From an uncultured Rhodopila sp. (GTDB lineage Bacteria > Pseudomonadota > Alphaproteobacteria > Acetobacterales > Acetobacteraceae): a stretch of DNA of 60,229 nt. Below, piece after piece: positions 8,583 to 21,030 of the stretch. The position numbers were made by a program, and so were the translations under genes. The notes beneath the pieces are model-generated. The model was not told where the DNA came from. It made no database searches and saw nothing but the letters and a program-made list of their open reading frames with translations. The DNA lies in the NCBI GenBank assembly GCA_903932145.1, contig CAIZFE010000088.1:1-60229 (forward strand). Reading direction: 5' to 3'. Position 1 is the first letter of the stretch; every line of letters starts with the position of its first letter.

Positions 8583-8918
8583 AGACCACAGTCGCGGGCT
8601 CGACTCGGCTTTGCCACTTCCAGACGTCTCGTGAAATCGAGCGGGTCCGCACGTCCAATCCGATTCGAGCGATGCGTGCCGAAACCGGCTTGGCCGGATT
8701 CCATTTTTTCCTCGACGCGATTGAGATTTCAGTTCCTGAACTTGCTGCGCAAACTGAGTAGCGCTGGCAGCTCGGGCCGGTCCTCACCGCGCAGGCGCGA
8801 CATCCGCGTAACACTTGCAATTTCAAATGCGATCGGGCCGTTCTTAAGGCAGGCTGTCATGGCACGGGACTGACAGTTGTGGCACTGTAACGCAGACAGA
8901 GACGCGGTCGCAAAAACA
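8583..8918. other. Non-coding gap before RNase R
   Basis: About 335 bp downstream of the polyprenyl synthase. No protein-like frame and no tRNA-like cloverleaf was seen. The last 40 bp are A-rich and presumably hold the leader of the RNase R gene. Confidence 0.4.
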
Positions 8919-11036
8919 GTGGCAAAACGAGACAAGCATCGAGGCAAAGCCACCGCGCGGGACAGTGGCAAACCATCCCATCGTTCCACCAGCGGTAAGG
9001 CTGAACGTCGTCCTACCGGCAAGGGTGGCGAACATCGCCCTTCAACGTCCGCCGCTCACCACTTGCCGGACACGGCGATCGTGCTGATCACCGGCACCGA
9101 CCGGGATGGTGACGCCCTCGCCCGCCCGGTGGCGTGGGAGCGCAGCGCCGGACAGCCACCGATGATCCTGATGCACCCGGAAAAACAGGGCACGCCCGCC
9201 CTCGCGCCAGGCGAACGCGTCCTCGTGCGCCTGAAACCGATGGGGCCGGGCCGTTACGAAGCCAGGACGCTGCGGCGGGTTAGCGAAACTCCGGGACGCA
9301 TACTGGGTATCTTCAAACGCGGGCGGACTGAAAATCGCATTGTCCCCACCGATCGCCGTTCGAAAGCGGAGTGGATTGTTCCCGCCGGTCAGGACGCCGG
9401 CGCGGAACCGGACGAAATCGTGCTCGCCGAACCGGTCGCGCAGACCTTCCATCTCGGCCTGAAGCCCGCCAGAATCCTGGAACGCCTCGGCAAACTCGGC
9501 GACGCCCGTTCGATCAGCCTGATCGCCATCCATACCCACGACATCCCGCAGACTTTTTCAGAGGCAGCTCTGGAGGAGGCGAAGAAAGCCCGAGGTGTCC
9601 GACTTGGCAGCCGCGAAGACCTGCGCGGCATTCCGTTGATCACCATCGACGGTGCCGACGCACGCGATTTCGACGACGCCGTGTTTGCCGAACCCGATCC
9701 GGACAACGCCGCCGGTTTCCGTCTGATCGTCGCCATCGCCGACGTCGCCCATTACGTGAAACCTGGTTCGGCGCTGGACCATGCCGCCCGCACCCGCGGC
9801 AACAGCGTCTATTTCCCCGATCGGGTCGTGCCGATGCTGCCGGAAGCCTTGTCCAACGGCTGGTGCAGCCTGCGCCCGCACGAAGACCGCGGCTGCCTGT
9901 TCGTTGACATGCGGATCGACCGCAATGGCCACAAGACCGGTCACCTGTTCGGCCGAGGCCTGATGCGCAGCGCGGCCCGCATGACCTACGAGGACGTCCA
10001 GACCGCCGCGGATGCCGGCGACGAAAAACTGGCGCACCTCTACGCGGCGTTCCGGACATTGCTGTCGGCAAGGGTGGAGCGTGGGACGCTGGATTTGGAT
10101 CTGCCGGAACGCAAGGTCGTGCTGGATGATGAGGGCCACGTGGTCAGCGTGTCACCGCGCCCGCGGCTGGACAGTCATCGGCTGATCGAGGAGTTCATGG
10201 TCCTCGCCAACGTGGCGGCGGCCGAAGAACTGGAACGTCTGCAACAACCGTGCATGTATCGGGTTCACGCACCGCCCTCGGACGAAAAACTAGAGGCGTT
10301 GCGCGGTTTTCTATCAACCCTCGGGATATCCATGCCGCCGGGCAATCAGGTGCATCCGCGCGATTTCGACCGGGTGCTGCAGCGGTTCGCCGGCACGCCG
10401 GAATCGCAGATGATCAGCGAGGTGATGTTGCGCAGCCAATCGCAAGCGGCCTACTGCCCGGACAACATTGGTCATTTTGGCCTCGCACTGCCCCATTACG
10501 CGCATTTCACAAGCCCGATACGCCGCTATGCCGATCTGCTGGTGCATCGCGCTCTGATCAAGGGCCTAAAGCTTGGGCGCGACGGGATTTCCGATGAACA
10601 GATCAGCGAATTTGTTGAAATCGGTGACCACATCACCGAAACTGAGCGGCGCGCGCAGACCGCCGAACGCGAGGCGATCGACCGCTATCTGACCGCGTTC
10701 ATGTCCGCCCATATTGGTGGGCATTTCGCGGCACGCATATCAGGTGTGACTCGTTTCGGGCTGTTCGTCACTGTTACTGAGACGGGGGCCAGCGGTATTG
10801 TGCCGTTTGGTTCACTACCAGACGATTACTGGCAATTCGATGAACGGGAGCAGACTCTGACCGGCCGCCGCACGCAGAAAGTCTATCGATTGGCGCAGGA
10901 GGTCGATGTGCTGCTGTCGGAAGCCAATCCGGTGACCGGCGGCATGGTATTCCATGTTCTGGAAAGCCGTGTGGAACGCAAGCGCGATTCCGCTGCGCAA
11001 GCCGGCGCACCAGGGAAACGGTCCCGTCGCCGGTGA
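8919..11036 (+). CDS. rnr: Ribonuclease R (3'-5' exoribonuclease)
   Basis: About 705 residues from GTG 8919 (MAKRDKHRGKATARDSGKPS). Order: basic N-terminal tail (~1-45), cold-shock-like OB domains, RNB catalytic domain from about 240, C-terminal S1 domain (HIGGHFAARISGVTRFGLFV). The RNB signature is intact: ITIDGADARDFDDAVFAE, with the Mg-binding aspartates, and later RGCLFVDMRID, SPIRRYADLLVHR. RNase R degrades structured RNA and takes part in rRNA quality control. The reading frame is open further upstream to TTG 8877, but that extension has no family similarity; no start has a clear ribosome-binding site. Its stop overlaps the start of the next gene (GTGA). Confidence 0.92.
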   Translation: MAKRDKHRGKATARDSGKPSHRSTSGKAERRPTGKGGEHRPSTSAAHHLPDTAIVLITGTDRDGDALARPVAWERSAGQPPMILMHPEKQGTPALAPGERVLVRLKPMGPGRYEARTLRRVSETPGRILGIFKRGRTENRIVPTDRRSKAEWIVPAGQDAGAEPDEIVLAEPVAQTFHLGLKPARILERLGKLGDARSISLIAIHTHDIPQTFSEAALEEAKKARGVRLGSREDLRGIPLITIDGADARDFDDAVFAEPDPDNAAGFRLIVAIADVAHYVKPGSALDHAARTRGNSVYFPDRVVPMLPEALSNGWCSLRPHEDRGCLFVDMRIDRNGHKTGHLFGRGLMRSAARMTYEDVQTAADAGDEKLAHLYAAFRTLLSARVERGTLDLDLPERKVVLDDEGHVVSVSPRPRLDSHRLIEEFMVLANVAAAEELERLQQPCMYRVHAPPSDEKLEALRGFLSTLGISMPPGNQVHPRDFDRVLQRFAGTPESQMISEVMLRSQSQAAYCPDNIGHFGLALPHYAHFTSPIRRYADLLVHRALIKGLKLGRDGISDEQISEFVEIGDHITETERRAQTAEREAIDRYLTAFMSAHIGGHFAARISGVTRFGLFVTVTETGASGIVPFGSLPDDYWQFDEREQTLTGRRTQKVYRLAQEVDVLLSEANPVTGGMVFHVLESRVERKRDSAAQAGAPGKRSRRR

Positions 11037-12568
11037 TTCGGATCAGCGTCCTTCTGGTGCTGTTCGTCTTTGCACGGGCGCAGGCACAGAGCCTAACCGC
11101 CAGCGGATTCGATCAGGATCGGCTGGCCACCGTCTATAGCGAGGCACTGTTTTTCATCGCGCCGCGTATCCTCGATCCGGTTCCGGTGCCGCAATTGACG
11201 GTTTGGGGATTGCAAGGCCTGTCCGCCCTCGACCCTGCGCTCCGCATCGCCACCAAGGACACAAAGCTGCAATTGTTCCGGCAGAATCAGTTGGTTCTGG
11301 ACGTGGCCGCTCCGAAAGACGAAATCCCCGCGGCGTGGGCCAGAACGGCCGCGGTCCTGACGGCCGCCAGCTTTCCGGTTTCGGCATCGGTCAGGCGTGC
11401 CGGCGCCCAAGCGGTGATCCAGGGTTTCTTCGATGAGATGTTCAACCGCCTTGACCCCTATTCCCGCTATGTGGCGCCGCTCGAGGCCGTCGAAGACCGG
11501 GCAAAGCGCGCCGGGCGGGCGGGCCTTGGACTGACCATCGGACAGCGCGGCGGTTTGATCGAGGTGCGATCGGTGATCCGCGACAGTCCGGCCGCCATCG
11601 CCGGCATACAGCCGGGCGATATCCTGGCGGCCATCGACGAGCAGCGCACCCGGGACCAGGACCCGAGTACGATCGGCGCGCTGCTGTCGGGACCGGAAGG
11701 GTCCGCCGTTACCGTGTCCTGGCGTAGCCGTGACGGGCGCACCCGGGATGCCCAGCTCGTGCGCGTGATGGTGCCTCCAGAAACGGTGTTCGCGCAGCGG
11801 ACGGCCGATGTTCTGGTGTTGCGGATTACCAGTTTCAGCGGCAGCACCGCGTCACATATCGCGCTGTCGGTTCAGGATGCGCTGGCCGAACCCCACCCGG
11901 TTTCGGGCATCGTTCTGGATCTACGCGATAATCGTGGCGGTCTGCTGCGCCAGGCGGTGACGGCGGCGGATTCTTTTCTGCCGGAAGGACTCGTCGCGAC
12001 GACGGTTGGCCGCGACCCGGACTCGATGAATGTGTGGCGCTCCACCGAAGGCGAGTTGGCGGAGAATGTGCCGCTGATCATCCTGGTGGATGGACGCACG
12101 GCAAGTGCCTCGGAAATCCTGGCTGCCGCTTTGGCTGATCGCGGACGCGCGGTCGTGGTCGGTAGCGCGACGGTGGGCAAAGGCATGGTGCAGACGATCG
12201 ATCCGCTGCCGGACGGCGGGGAGCTGTTTGTCACCTGGAGCCAAACCCTGGCGCCGTTAGGGTGGCCGATCCAGGGGTTGGGCGTGCTGCCGCAAGTTTG
12301 CACCAGCCTGGGTCAGGACGCGCTGAACCGGCAACTGGCATCGCTGTCCACCGGCTTCCAACCGATGGCCGAGGCGATCAAGCGGTCCCGAAACGCCAGA
12401 ATTCCCGTCAGGGCGTCGGAGGTGCTGGAGATACGCGCGCCCTGCCCGGCCGCCGAAGGACGCAACGCGGACCTGGAGGCCGCCAGGACGTTGATTTCGA
12501 ACCCGGCCGCTTATGCCGCCGCACTTCTGGCACCGATTGGCGGCCAGTTAACCGGCAATACCCCGTAG
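11033..12568 (+). CDS. S41-family periplasmic C-terminal processing protease
   Basis: 511 residues from GTG 11033, overlapping the rnr stop by 4 bp. An N-terminal Sec signal peptide (MIRISVLLVLFVFARAQAQS) directs export. The order is: N-terminal helical region with FFDEMFNRLDPYSRY (~115-130), PDZ domain (~160-245, GLGLTIGQRGGLIEVRSVIR, GIQPGDILAAID), S41 tail-specific protease domain (~255-440). Catalytic Ser360 lies in TASASEI and Lys383 in VGKGMVQT; VLDLRDNRGGLLRQAV is the usual oxyanion region. The residues around 40-110 are divergent from CtpA. Substrates unknown; family members process envelope proteins or lytic transglycosylases/hydrolases. Confidence 0.88.
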   Translation: MIRISVLLVLFVFARAQAQSLTASGFDQDRLATVYSEALFFIAPRILDPVPVPQLTVWGLQGLSALDPALRIATKDTKLQLFRQNQLVLDVAAPKDEIPAAWARTAAVLTAASFPVSASVRRAGAQAVIQGFFDEMFNRLDPYSRYVAPLEAVEDRAKRAGRAGLGLTIGQRGGLIEVRSVIRDSPAAIAGIQPGDILAAIDEQRTRDQDPSTIGALLSGPEGSAVTVSWRSRDGRTRDAQLVRVMVPPETVFAQRTADVLVLRITSFSGSTASHIALSVQDALAEPHPVSGIVLDLRDNRGGLLRQAVTAADSFLPEGLVATTVGRDPDSMNVWRSTEGELAENVPLIILVDGRTASASEILAAALADRGRAVVVGSATVGKGMVQTIDPLPDGGELFVTWSQTLAPLGWPIQGLGVLPQVCTSLGQDALNRQLASLSTGFQPMAEAIKRSRNARIPVRASEVLEIRAPCPAAEGRNADLEAARTLISNPAAYAAALLAPIGGQLTGNTP

Positions 12569-12638
12569 CCGGGCGGCTTCAGTAACGGCCCGTGGCTCGA
12601 CAGATCGCTGCCATTTCTCAATCGACCGCGGCCCAATC

Positions 12639-13877
12639 CTATCGAACCGGCGACGAGAAGATACGGGTGCTTATCTGCCCCGCGCGGAGGGGAAGTGGCG
12701 CAACCCGTGCCGCGGACGATCGGGCCAGATGCTCCGACAAACGCCGGACGGTGAAGGTGGCGCCGTAAACCGATCGCATAACCGGGCCGAAGCTCATGGC
12801 TGCCACCGGACCGATAAAGTACAAACCCCTGGATGAGGACTCGAAATCCGGCGACAGGACTGGCGCTGAATCGACCGTCCGAAGCTGTTCCACCAACGCC
12901 GGGTCGATAAAATCAAGCCGAGCGACATCGACTTTGTAACCAGTGGCGGCCACGACGTGGTCGGGCCACATGTAGGTAACGGTGCCCTCGGGCGATACGA
13001 GTTGCAATTGCACGCGATTGTCCCGGACTTCAGCGCGGAGCGGCGTATGTTGACTGATAATCGGAACATCATCGATCACGTCACGCATGAACCAGCCGGG
13101 TGGGACGCCCGGATAGGACGCGACGATGTTTCTCCGGGTGCGTTCCGGAAGCATGTGGAACAGGTGTGGCGCGTCCGCACAGAATTTGCATGTCCAGCCG
13201 GAGCCTGGATTGCGGAAATTGGGCAGCCTCGGGGGGCGGCCGGGCGGGTCTTGGAACGCAATCTCGTTGCGGCGCATCACGATGCTTACGTTGGAACCGT
13301 GCTTGTGCAACGCCGCGGCGAGATCGATCGCCGATGCGCCGGACCCGATGACAACAACCTCCCGCCCAACCAGCGCGTCCACCGGCCCGTAATCAGCACT
13401 ATGCGAGACATACCGCGCGGGCAGTTCCCGGAGTAAGGGAGGAACATGGCGGAAACGATGCATGCCCACAGCGACCACGACGTTCGCCGCTCGGACGATT
13501 TCGCCATCCAACAGCGTCAGGCGGTAACCGTCGCCCTCGCGCCTGAACGCCTGGACGTCACGCTGTTCAAGCCCGGGGACAAAACGGTCCTGGAAGGCGC
13601 GTCCGTAGGCGACGAAGGTCTCTGACGCGATGGGCGCCGCAACTTTGAACGGCAGTCCTCTTTCTTCATGAAAGCGTCGGATCGTGAGGCTCGCGGCTGG
13701 GTCTGACAGGCTGGAGGACACACCATCAGACTGTAGCGACATGCCCGGCGGCATATGGGCTGTCCAGGACCGCATGGGATGCCCGAATATGCGAAATCGT
13801 ACCCGCCTGGTGCGCAAATGGGCCGCGAGCGACAATCCGTACGGTCCCGCCCCGACGATTGCGACGTCAAGTGTCAC
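12639..13877 (-). CDS. FAD/NAD(P)-dependent oxidoreductase (flavin-containing monooxygenase-like)
   Basis: 412 residues from GTG 13877, with GGAG seven bases upstream. Two dinucleotide-binding motifs: FAD at residues 8-13 (VGAGPYGLSLAAHL) and NADPH at about 175-182 (VVVIGSGASAIDLAAALH). The final VVAATGYKVDVARLDF matches the ATG-containing motif of class B flavoprotein monooxygenases and N-hydroxylases. No FxGxxxHxxxY fingerprint of Baeyer-Villiger enzymes is visible, and the spacing is closer to the lysine/ornithine N-hydroxylase-like group. No siderophore genes adjoin, so the substrate remains open. Confidence 0.8.
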   Translation of the reverse strand: MTLDVAIVGAGPYGLSLAAHLRTRRVRFRIFGHPMRSWTAHMPPGMSLQSDGVSSSLSDPAASLTIRRFHEERGLPFKVAAPIASETFVAYGRAFQDRFVPGLEQRDVQAFRREGDGYRLTLLDGEIVRAANVVVAVGMHRFRHVPPLLRELPARYVSHSADYGPVDALVGREVVVIGSGASAIDLAAALHKHGSNVSIVMRRNEIAFQDPPGRPPRLPNFRNPGSGWTCKFCADAPHLFHMLPERTRRNIVASYPGVPPGWFMRDVIDDVPIISQHTPLRAEVRDNRVQLQLVSPEGTVTYMWPDHVVAATGYKVDVARLDFIDPALVEQLRTVDSAPVLSPDFESSSRGLYFIGPVAAMSFGPVMRSVYGATFTVRRLSEHLARSSAARVAPLPLRAGQISTRIFSSPVR

Positions 13878-14209
13878 AGGGATCTCCTCAAATCACCGGC
13901 TGAAGGTGACCTGCCCTAAATTCGCTGTAAATTCCATTTGGAGTGAAGAACATCACATTGGTACGATGACGTGGCGATCACGCGTGAAGGATAACAGATG
14001 CATGTCCTTGCGATCGCCTCGGAGCAAAGCGTGGTTTCATGGGCTCGCGCAAAAAAAGCCGAACCGACCGTTCTCTGTTTGGTTTCCATCCATGGGCAAG
14101 ACGCTTACATGACCTCACCCAAGCGGCGCGTCCTTTCCCGATCCGTCCCGGCACGGCTCTGATAAGCCTGCCAGGACGAAATGGGATTGTTTCCGTATCA
14201 GCCCTTGCC
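13878..14209. other. Non-coding gap
   Basis: 332 bp between two reverse-strand genes. It holds the upstream region of the flavoprotein gene; no coding frame, repeat or RNA gene was recognised. Confidence 0.4.
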
Positions 14210-15358
14210 CTACGAGCGACCGCGGAAGAACACCCGAATTTCCTCTGCCAGCGCGTCCGGCTGCTCCATCGCGGCAAAGTGGCCACCGCGCGGCATCACC
14301 GTCCAGCGCTGAATATTGGTGTACATGCGCTGCGCAACCGACCGTGGCGGACGGATGATTTCCTTGGGAAACGCACAGTATCCGGTGGGGACATCGACGG
14401 TGCCGCCGGACGGGATCGGCCATTGGCCGTGCATCCGGGCGTAGTACGGCCAGAACGAGGATCCGATCGCGCCGGTAAACCAATACAGCGAAATATTCGC
14501 CAGCAGGTGGTCGCGATTGATCACGCTGTCCGGATCACCACCGCAGTCGGTCCAGGTGCGGAATTTCTCGGCGATCCAGGCCGCGAGTCCGGCGGGGGAA
14601 TCAGTCAGTCCATACGCCAGGGTTTGCGGCTTGGTGCCCTGGATCCACTGGTAACCGGTCTCCTCCTTTAGCCACTCCGCCAGTTCCGTGAAGTAGAGAC
14701 GCTCTTCCTCGGTCGGGTTTTCCGGCGGCGGGCGGTCGCGCTGGATGGTCAACAGGTTGATGTGGATGCCGATTAGGTTCTCGGCGTGCGAATGACCCAG
14801 GCGCGATGCCGTGAAGGCGCCGTAGTCGCCGCCCTGCGCCGCATAACGCTGGTAGCCGAGCACGTCAGTCATCAGCGAGGCGAAGCAGGCAGCGATGTCC
14901 TCAATGCTAAACCGTTTCTGACCCGGTTTGAAGGACAGTCCGTAACCGGGCAGCGACGGCGCGATGACGGTAAAGGCGTCGGCCGGATCGCCGCCAAAGC
15001 GCGCCGGATCGGTCAGGCGGGGAATGATGTCGAGGAACTCGAACACCGAACCGGGCCAGCCATGCATCAGAAGCAGCGGGGTCGGCGACGGACCTTTGCC
15101 GGGGACGTGCAGATAGTGCAGATCGACATCGGGCATCTGCACCATAAACTGAGGAAATACGTTCAAGGCCGCTTCTTGTGCCCGCCAGTCGAACTGGTCT
15201 CTCCAATACGGGACCAGGGCTTTCATGTAGGCCAGATCGGTGCCGAACGCCCACGGTGCGTCCAGGGCCTGATCGGGGAAGCGTGTCAGCGTCAGTCGCG
15301 TGCGGAGGTCGGCGATGGTCCCATCCGCGATCGAAAGGGTGAACGGGGTCGGGACCAT
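14210..15358 (-). CDS. Epoxide hydrolase (alpha/beta hydrolase with EHN N-terminal domain)
   Basis: 382 residues from ATG 15358, preceded by AAAGGAC. The N-terminal EHN domain (~3-110: ADLRTRLTLTRFPDQ, YWRDQFDWRAQEAALN) is followed by the alpha/beta hydrolase core. HGWPGS at 99-104 is the oxyanion motif; Asp178 in QGGDYGA is the catalytic nucleophile; a late histidine in PRGGHFAAMEQPD completes the triad. No signal peptide. Opens epoxides to diols by the two-step ester mechanism; natural substrate unknown. It lies 52 bp downstream of an NTF2-like gene on the same strand, so both are likely in one transcript. Confidence 0.9.
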   Translation of the reverse strand: MVPTPFTLSIADGTIADLRTRLTLTRFPDQALDAPWAFGTDLAYMKALVPYWRDQFDWRAQEAALNVFPQFMVQMPDVDLHYLHVPGKGPSPTPLLLMHGWPGSVFEFLDIIPRLTDPARFGGDPADAFTVIAPSLPGYGLSFKPGQKRFSIEDIAACFASLMTDVLGYQRYAAQGGDYGAFTASRLGHSHAENLIGIHINLLTIQRDRPPPENPTEEERLYFTELAEWLKEETGYQWIQGTKPQTLAYGLTDSPAGLAAWIAEKFRTWTDCGGDPDSVINRDHLLANISLYWFTGAIGSSFWPYYARMHGQWPIPSGGTVDVPTGYCAFPKEIIRPPRSVAQRMYTNIQRWTVMPRGGHFAAMEQPDALAEEIRVFFRGRS

Positions 15359-15410
15359 GCCGTATGTCCTTTCGCTAGACCAATTTCGTGCTTTGCCACG
15401 TGACCATCTG

Positions 15411-15746
15411 TCACTGGCCGCCCTGATTGGCATAGACATCGACGAAGCGGACCCTGAACGAGTTTGGGTTGCCGCCGGCATTAACGCTGATTGCTGCGAC
15501 TCCGGTCAACACCACGGTATCGCCCAGATCTTGCGCGACCACGTCTGACGGTACCACGGACGTATAGACGGTGGCACCGGACTCCATCGCACCGATCAAG
15601 CTTTTCTTGGTGTCGAGCCGAGCGGAGGAGTGGCAGTAGATGAGGTCGTCAGCGATGATCCTGTCGAGGGTTGCGATATCTTTCTCAGCCATCGCGGTCA
15701 TGCGCTGACGGTCGAGCTCGATGATTGTCGCGGCGTTTCCGGCCAT
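15411..15746 (-). CDS. NTF2-like / SnoaL-type protein (nuclear transport factor 2 family)
   Basis: 111 residues from ATG 15746, with AAGGAAG upstream. The full cone-shaped NTF2-like fold is implied by ELDRQRMTAMAEKDIATLDR, ADDLIYCHSSARLDTKKSLI and the C-terminal strand FRVRFVDVYANQGGQ, which ends abruptly (related proteins usually continue WK..SWQ..ft). It may be clipped by a few residues. Family members act as small isomerases, cyclases or dehydratases, or simply bind ligands. Upstream partner of the epoxide hydrolase. Confidence 0.75.
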   Translation of the reverse strand: MAGNAATIIELDRQRMTAMAEKDIATLDRIIADDLIYCHSSARLDTKKSLIGAMESGATVYTSVVPSDVVAQDLGDTVVLTGVAAISVNAGGNPNSFRVRFVDVYANQGGQ

Positions 15747-15888
15747 TTGGAGCTTCCTTCCCGGGTTATTTTCAACGCTCGGGAGTGTAGCCGACCCAGC
15801 CCCGCGCTGTCGAACCGCGCGCTTCCCGCCCACAGCCCCGCTCGGTCAACGTCACCGAACGGGGTCACAAGAACGCAGTTCGCGTGGA

Positions 15889-16311
15889 TTAGCCGCCGCC
15901 GCCCGCCAAACCGGCGTCCAGCCGCGGAATGGCAAGATTCACATCGTCGCAGGCCGTCCCCGAACCACTGATCTGCACGTTGACATACTGGCCGCCCGCG
16001 GTTCCCTTGACGACCGCTTTTCTTTCCTTGCCCCCCACTTCCTGGGCGTCCATCGTGAAGGATCGGTCTTTGTTGAGTTTGCCGTCCAGCCTCGCCATGT
16101 GCTGGCCCCTGTCCCACGCGACAAAGCCCTGGAGGCTATTGTCCGGTTCAAGCGTGATGTGCCAATCCAGACCCGGGCATCCGCCGACAACCGGGGATGA
16201 ATGAAACGCGTAAAACATCGGCTTCTTTTGCTGGGCCGACGCCGGGCTGAGTAGCGCGGCTGTTGACAAGACGACGGCGACCGTCGTCGCACTGAAGATC
16301 CTGGATGGCAT
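15889..16311 (-). CDS. Small secreted protein of unknown function
   Basis: 140 residues with a clear Sec signal peptide (MPSRIFSATTVAVVLSTAAL, cleavage after SPASAQ). The mature part is beta-rich: GGCPGLDWHITLEPDNSLQG, FVAWDRGQHMARLDGKLNKD, then ACDDVNLAIPRLD and a Gly-rich tail. Two cysteines (in GGCPG and TACDD) could form a disulphide. GGAGG lies 9 bases before ATG 16311. No homologous domain is recognised. Probably periplasmic. Confidence 0.75.
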   Translation of the reverse strand: MPSRIFSATTVAVVLSTAALLSPASAQQKKPMFYAFHSSPVVGGCPGLDWHITLEPDNSLQGFVAWDRGQHMARLDGKLNKDRSFTMDAQEVGGKERKAVVKGTAGGQYVNVQISGSGTACDDVNLAIPRLDAGLAGGGG

Positions 16312-16605
16312 AGGTGCTTCCCTCCCTTTGAACAGCGCCTCGCTGTTCTGATTGGCACACCAGGATTTTTAGAAAACAAAAATGGACGTGGCTACGCCAA
16401 AAGGCCGATATACAGTTTATTAGTGATCAAACAAATGCGATTTCAATATATCGTTCTTTTGATCTGCCTCTTGTCCTGTGATGTCGTTTGCTAATTTGTC
16501 ACGACCGGCGGACGCGGTCGCGCCAAAATGATCACCAGGACCCGAATGGCCCTGATGGCGGAAAAACGGTTGACGCGCGCCCGTGCTTTGCCGTTGGGTC
16601 ACCCT

Positions 16606-17199
16606 ATGCTTGATCATTTGAAAGCCAACAACCGTGCCTGGGCTGCCGCGAAGGTCGCGGCGGATGCCGGCTTCTTCAAACGCCTGGAGGGCCAGCAGGC
16701 GCCGCAATATCTATGGATCGGCTGTGCGGACAGCCGCGTGCCGGCGAATGAAATCGTCGGCCTCGATCCGGGAGAGCTGTTCGTGCATCGGAATGTCGCC
16801 AATCTGGCACCGCCGCAGGACGCGAATTATCTGTCGGTGCTACAGTTTGCCGTCGATGTGATCAAGGTGAAGCACATCATGGTCGTGGGTCATTACGGCT
16901 GTGGCGGCATCGCCGCCGCCGTGGACGGACAACGGCGCGGTCTGGTGGATCACTGGCTGCATCCGATCCGGGAGGTCTTCAGCGACAACCGCGCGGAACT
17001 GGAATCCATACCGGATGATCGGCTGCGGTTGGACCGCCTGTGCGAGTTGAACGTGTTGCGTCAGGTCCGTAACGTTGCCTCCGACGTATTCGTGCAGGAC
17101 GCCTGGGCCAGGGGGCAGCCAATCACTGTGCACGGCTGGGTGTATTCGCTGAGCAACGGCTTGGTGAAAGATTTGAACGTTACTGTAGATCGGCCGTAA
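16606..17199 (+). CDS. can: Beta-class carbonic anhydrase
   Basis: 197 residues from ATG 16606 (MLDHLKANNRAW). Interconverts CO2 and bicarbonate. Zinc ligands are Cys40, His96 and Cys99 (CADSR and GHYGCGG) with the Asp42-Arg44 dyad. The body follows the E. coli Can (type II) layout, including AVDVIKVKHIMVVGHYGCGG, LDRLCELNVLRQVRNVA and the terminal HGWVYSLSNGLVKDL. An in-frame ATG at 16528 would add 26 residues unlike the family and is disfavoured. The upstream 16312-16605 region is AT-rich and holds the promoter. Convergent to mfd with 48 bp between. Confidence 0.93.
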   Translation: MLDHLKANNRAWAAAKVAADAGFFKRLEGQQAPQYLWIGCADSRVPANEIVGLDPGELFVHRNVANLAPPQDANYLSVLQFAVDVIKVKHIMVVGHYGCGGIAAAVDGQRRGLVDHWLHPIREVFSDNRAELESIPDDRLRLDRLCELNVLRQVRNVASDVFVQDAWARGQPITVHGWVYSLSNGLVKDLNVTVDRP

Positions 17200-17247
17200 G
17201 CGTCCCGACGGGCGTGGATGACGGCATCCTCGCCCGTCCGGTCGATC

Positions 17248-20690
<3,443 letters not shown>

Positions 20691-20694
<4 letters not shown>

Positions 20695-20987
20695 CGCTGC
20701 TGAAAGTCCCGCAGGCGCAGCAGCATCGGCGTTTCGTCCTCGGTGGGAATCGGCTGGCGGCCGGTCAGCCATTCAGCGAGGTCGGTGTCCTGCATCTCCA
20801 TCACCGCCTCTAACGCTTCGAGGTCCGCTTCGGTTAGACTGGTAAGATGAGCCCGCACGAATCCGCCGATCATCAGGTCGTTCTCGAACGTCCCGCGATG
20901 CGTGGCACGAAACAAAAGCCGCTTGCGCCTTACGGCGGAGGGGTCGTGCGGCAGCGCGCCCGGCGCTATGGGATCTGGTTCAGTCAT
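20691..20987 (-). CDS. sdhE: FAD assembly factor SdhE (succinate dehydrogenase maturation)
   Basis: 98 residues. The five-helix SdhE/Sdh5 fold promotes covalent flavinylation of succinate dehydrogenase. The RGxxE motif is present as Arg31-Gly32...Glu35 in RATHRGTFENDLMIGGF, followed by LTEADLEALEAVMEMQDTDL and the WLTGRQPIP signature. N-terminal 17 residues are Pro-rich and variable. It is first in the sdhE-mfd operon and divergent from recG with only 43 bp between starts. Confidence 0.92.
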
Positions 20988-21030
20988 TTGTCGGCTGTCA
21001 TATAGCGGTGACCATCAGAACTGTCAGCCC
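20988..21030. promoter_or_regulatory. Compact divergent promoter region of recG and sdhE-mfd
   Basis: Only 43 bp separate the start codons of sdhE (reverse) and recG (forward, GTG), so promoters of one or both must overlap the opposite coding region or transcripts must be nearly leaderless. No ribosome-binding site is seen before GTG 21031. Inferred from geometry, not from recognised boxes. Confidence 0.4.
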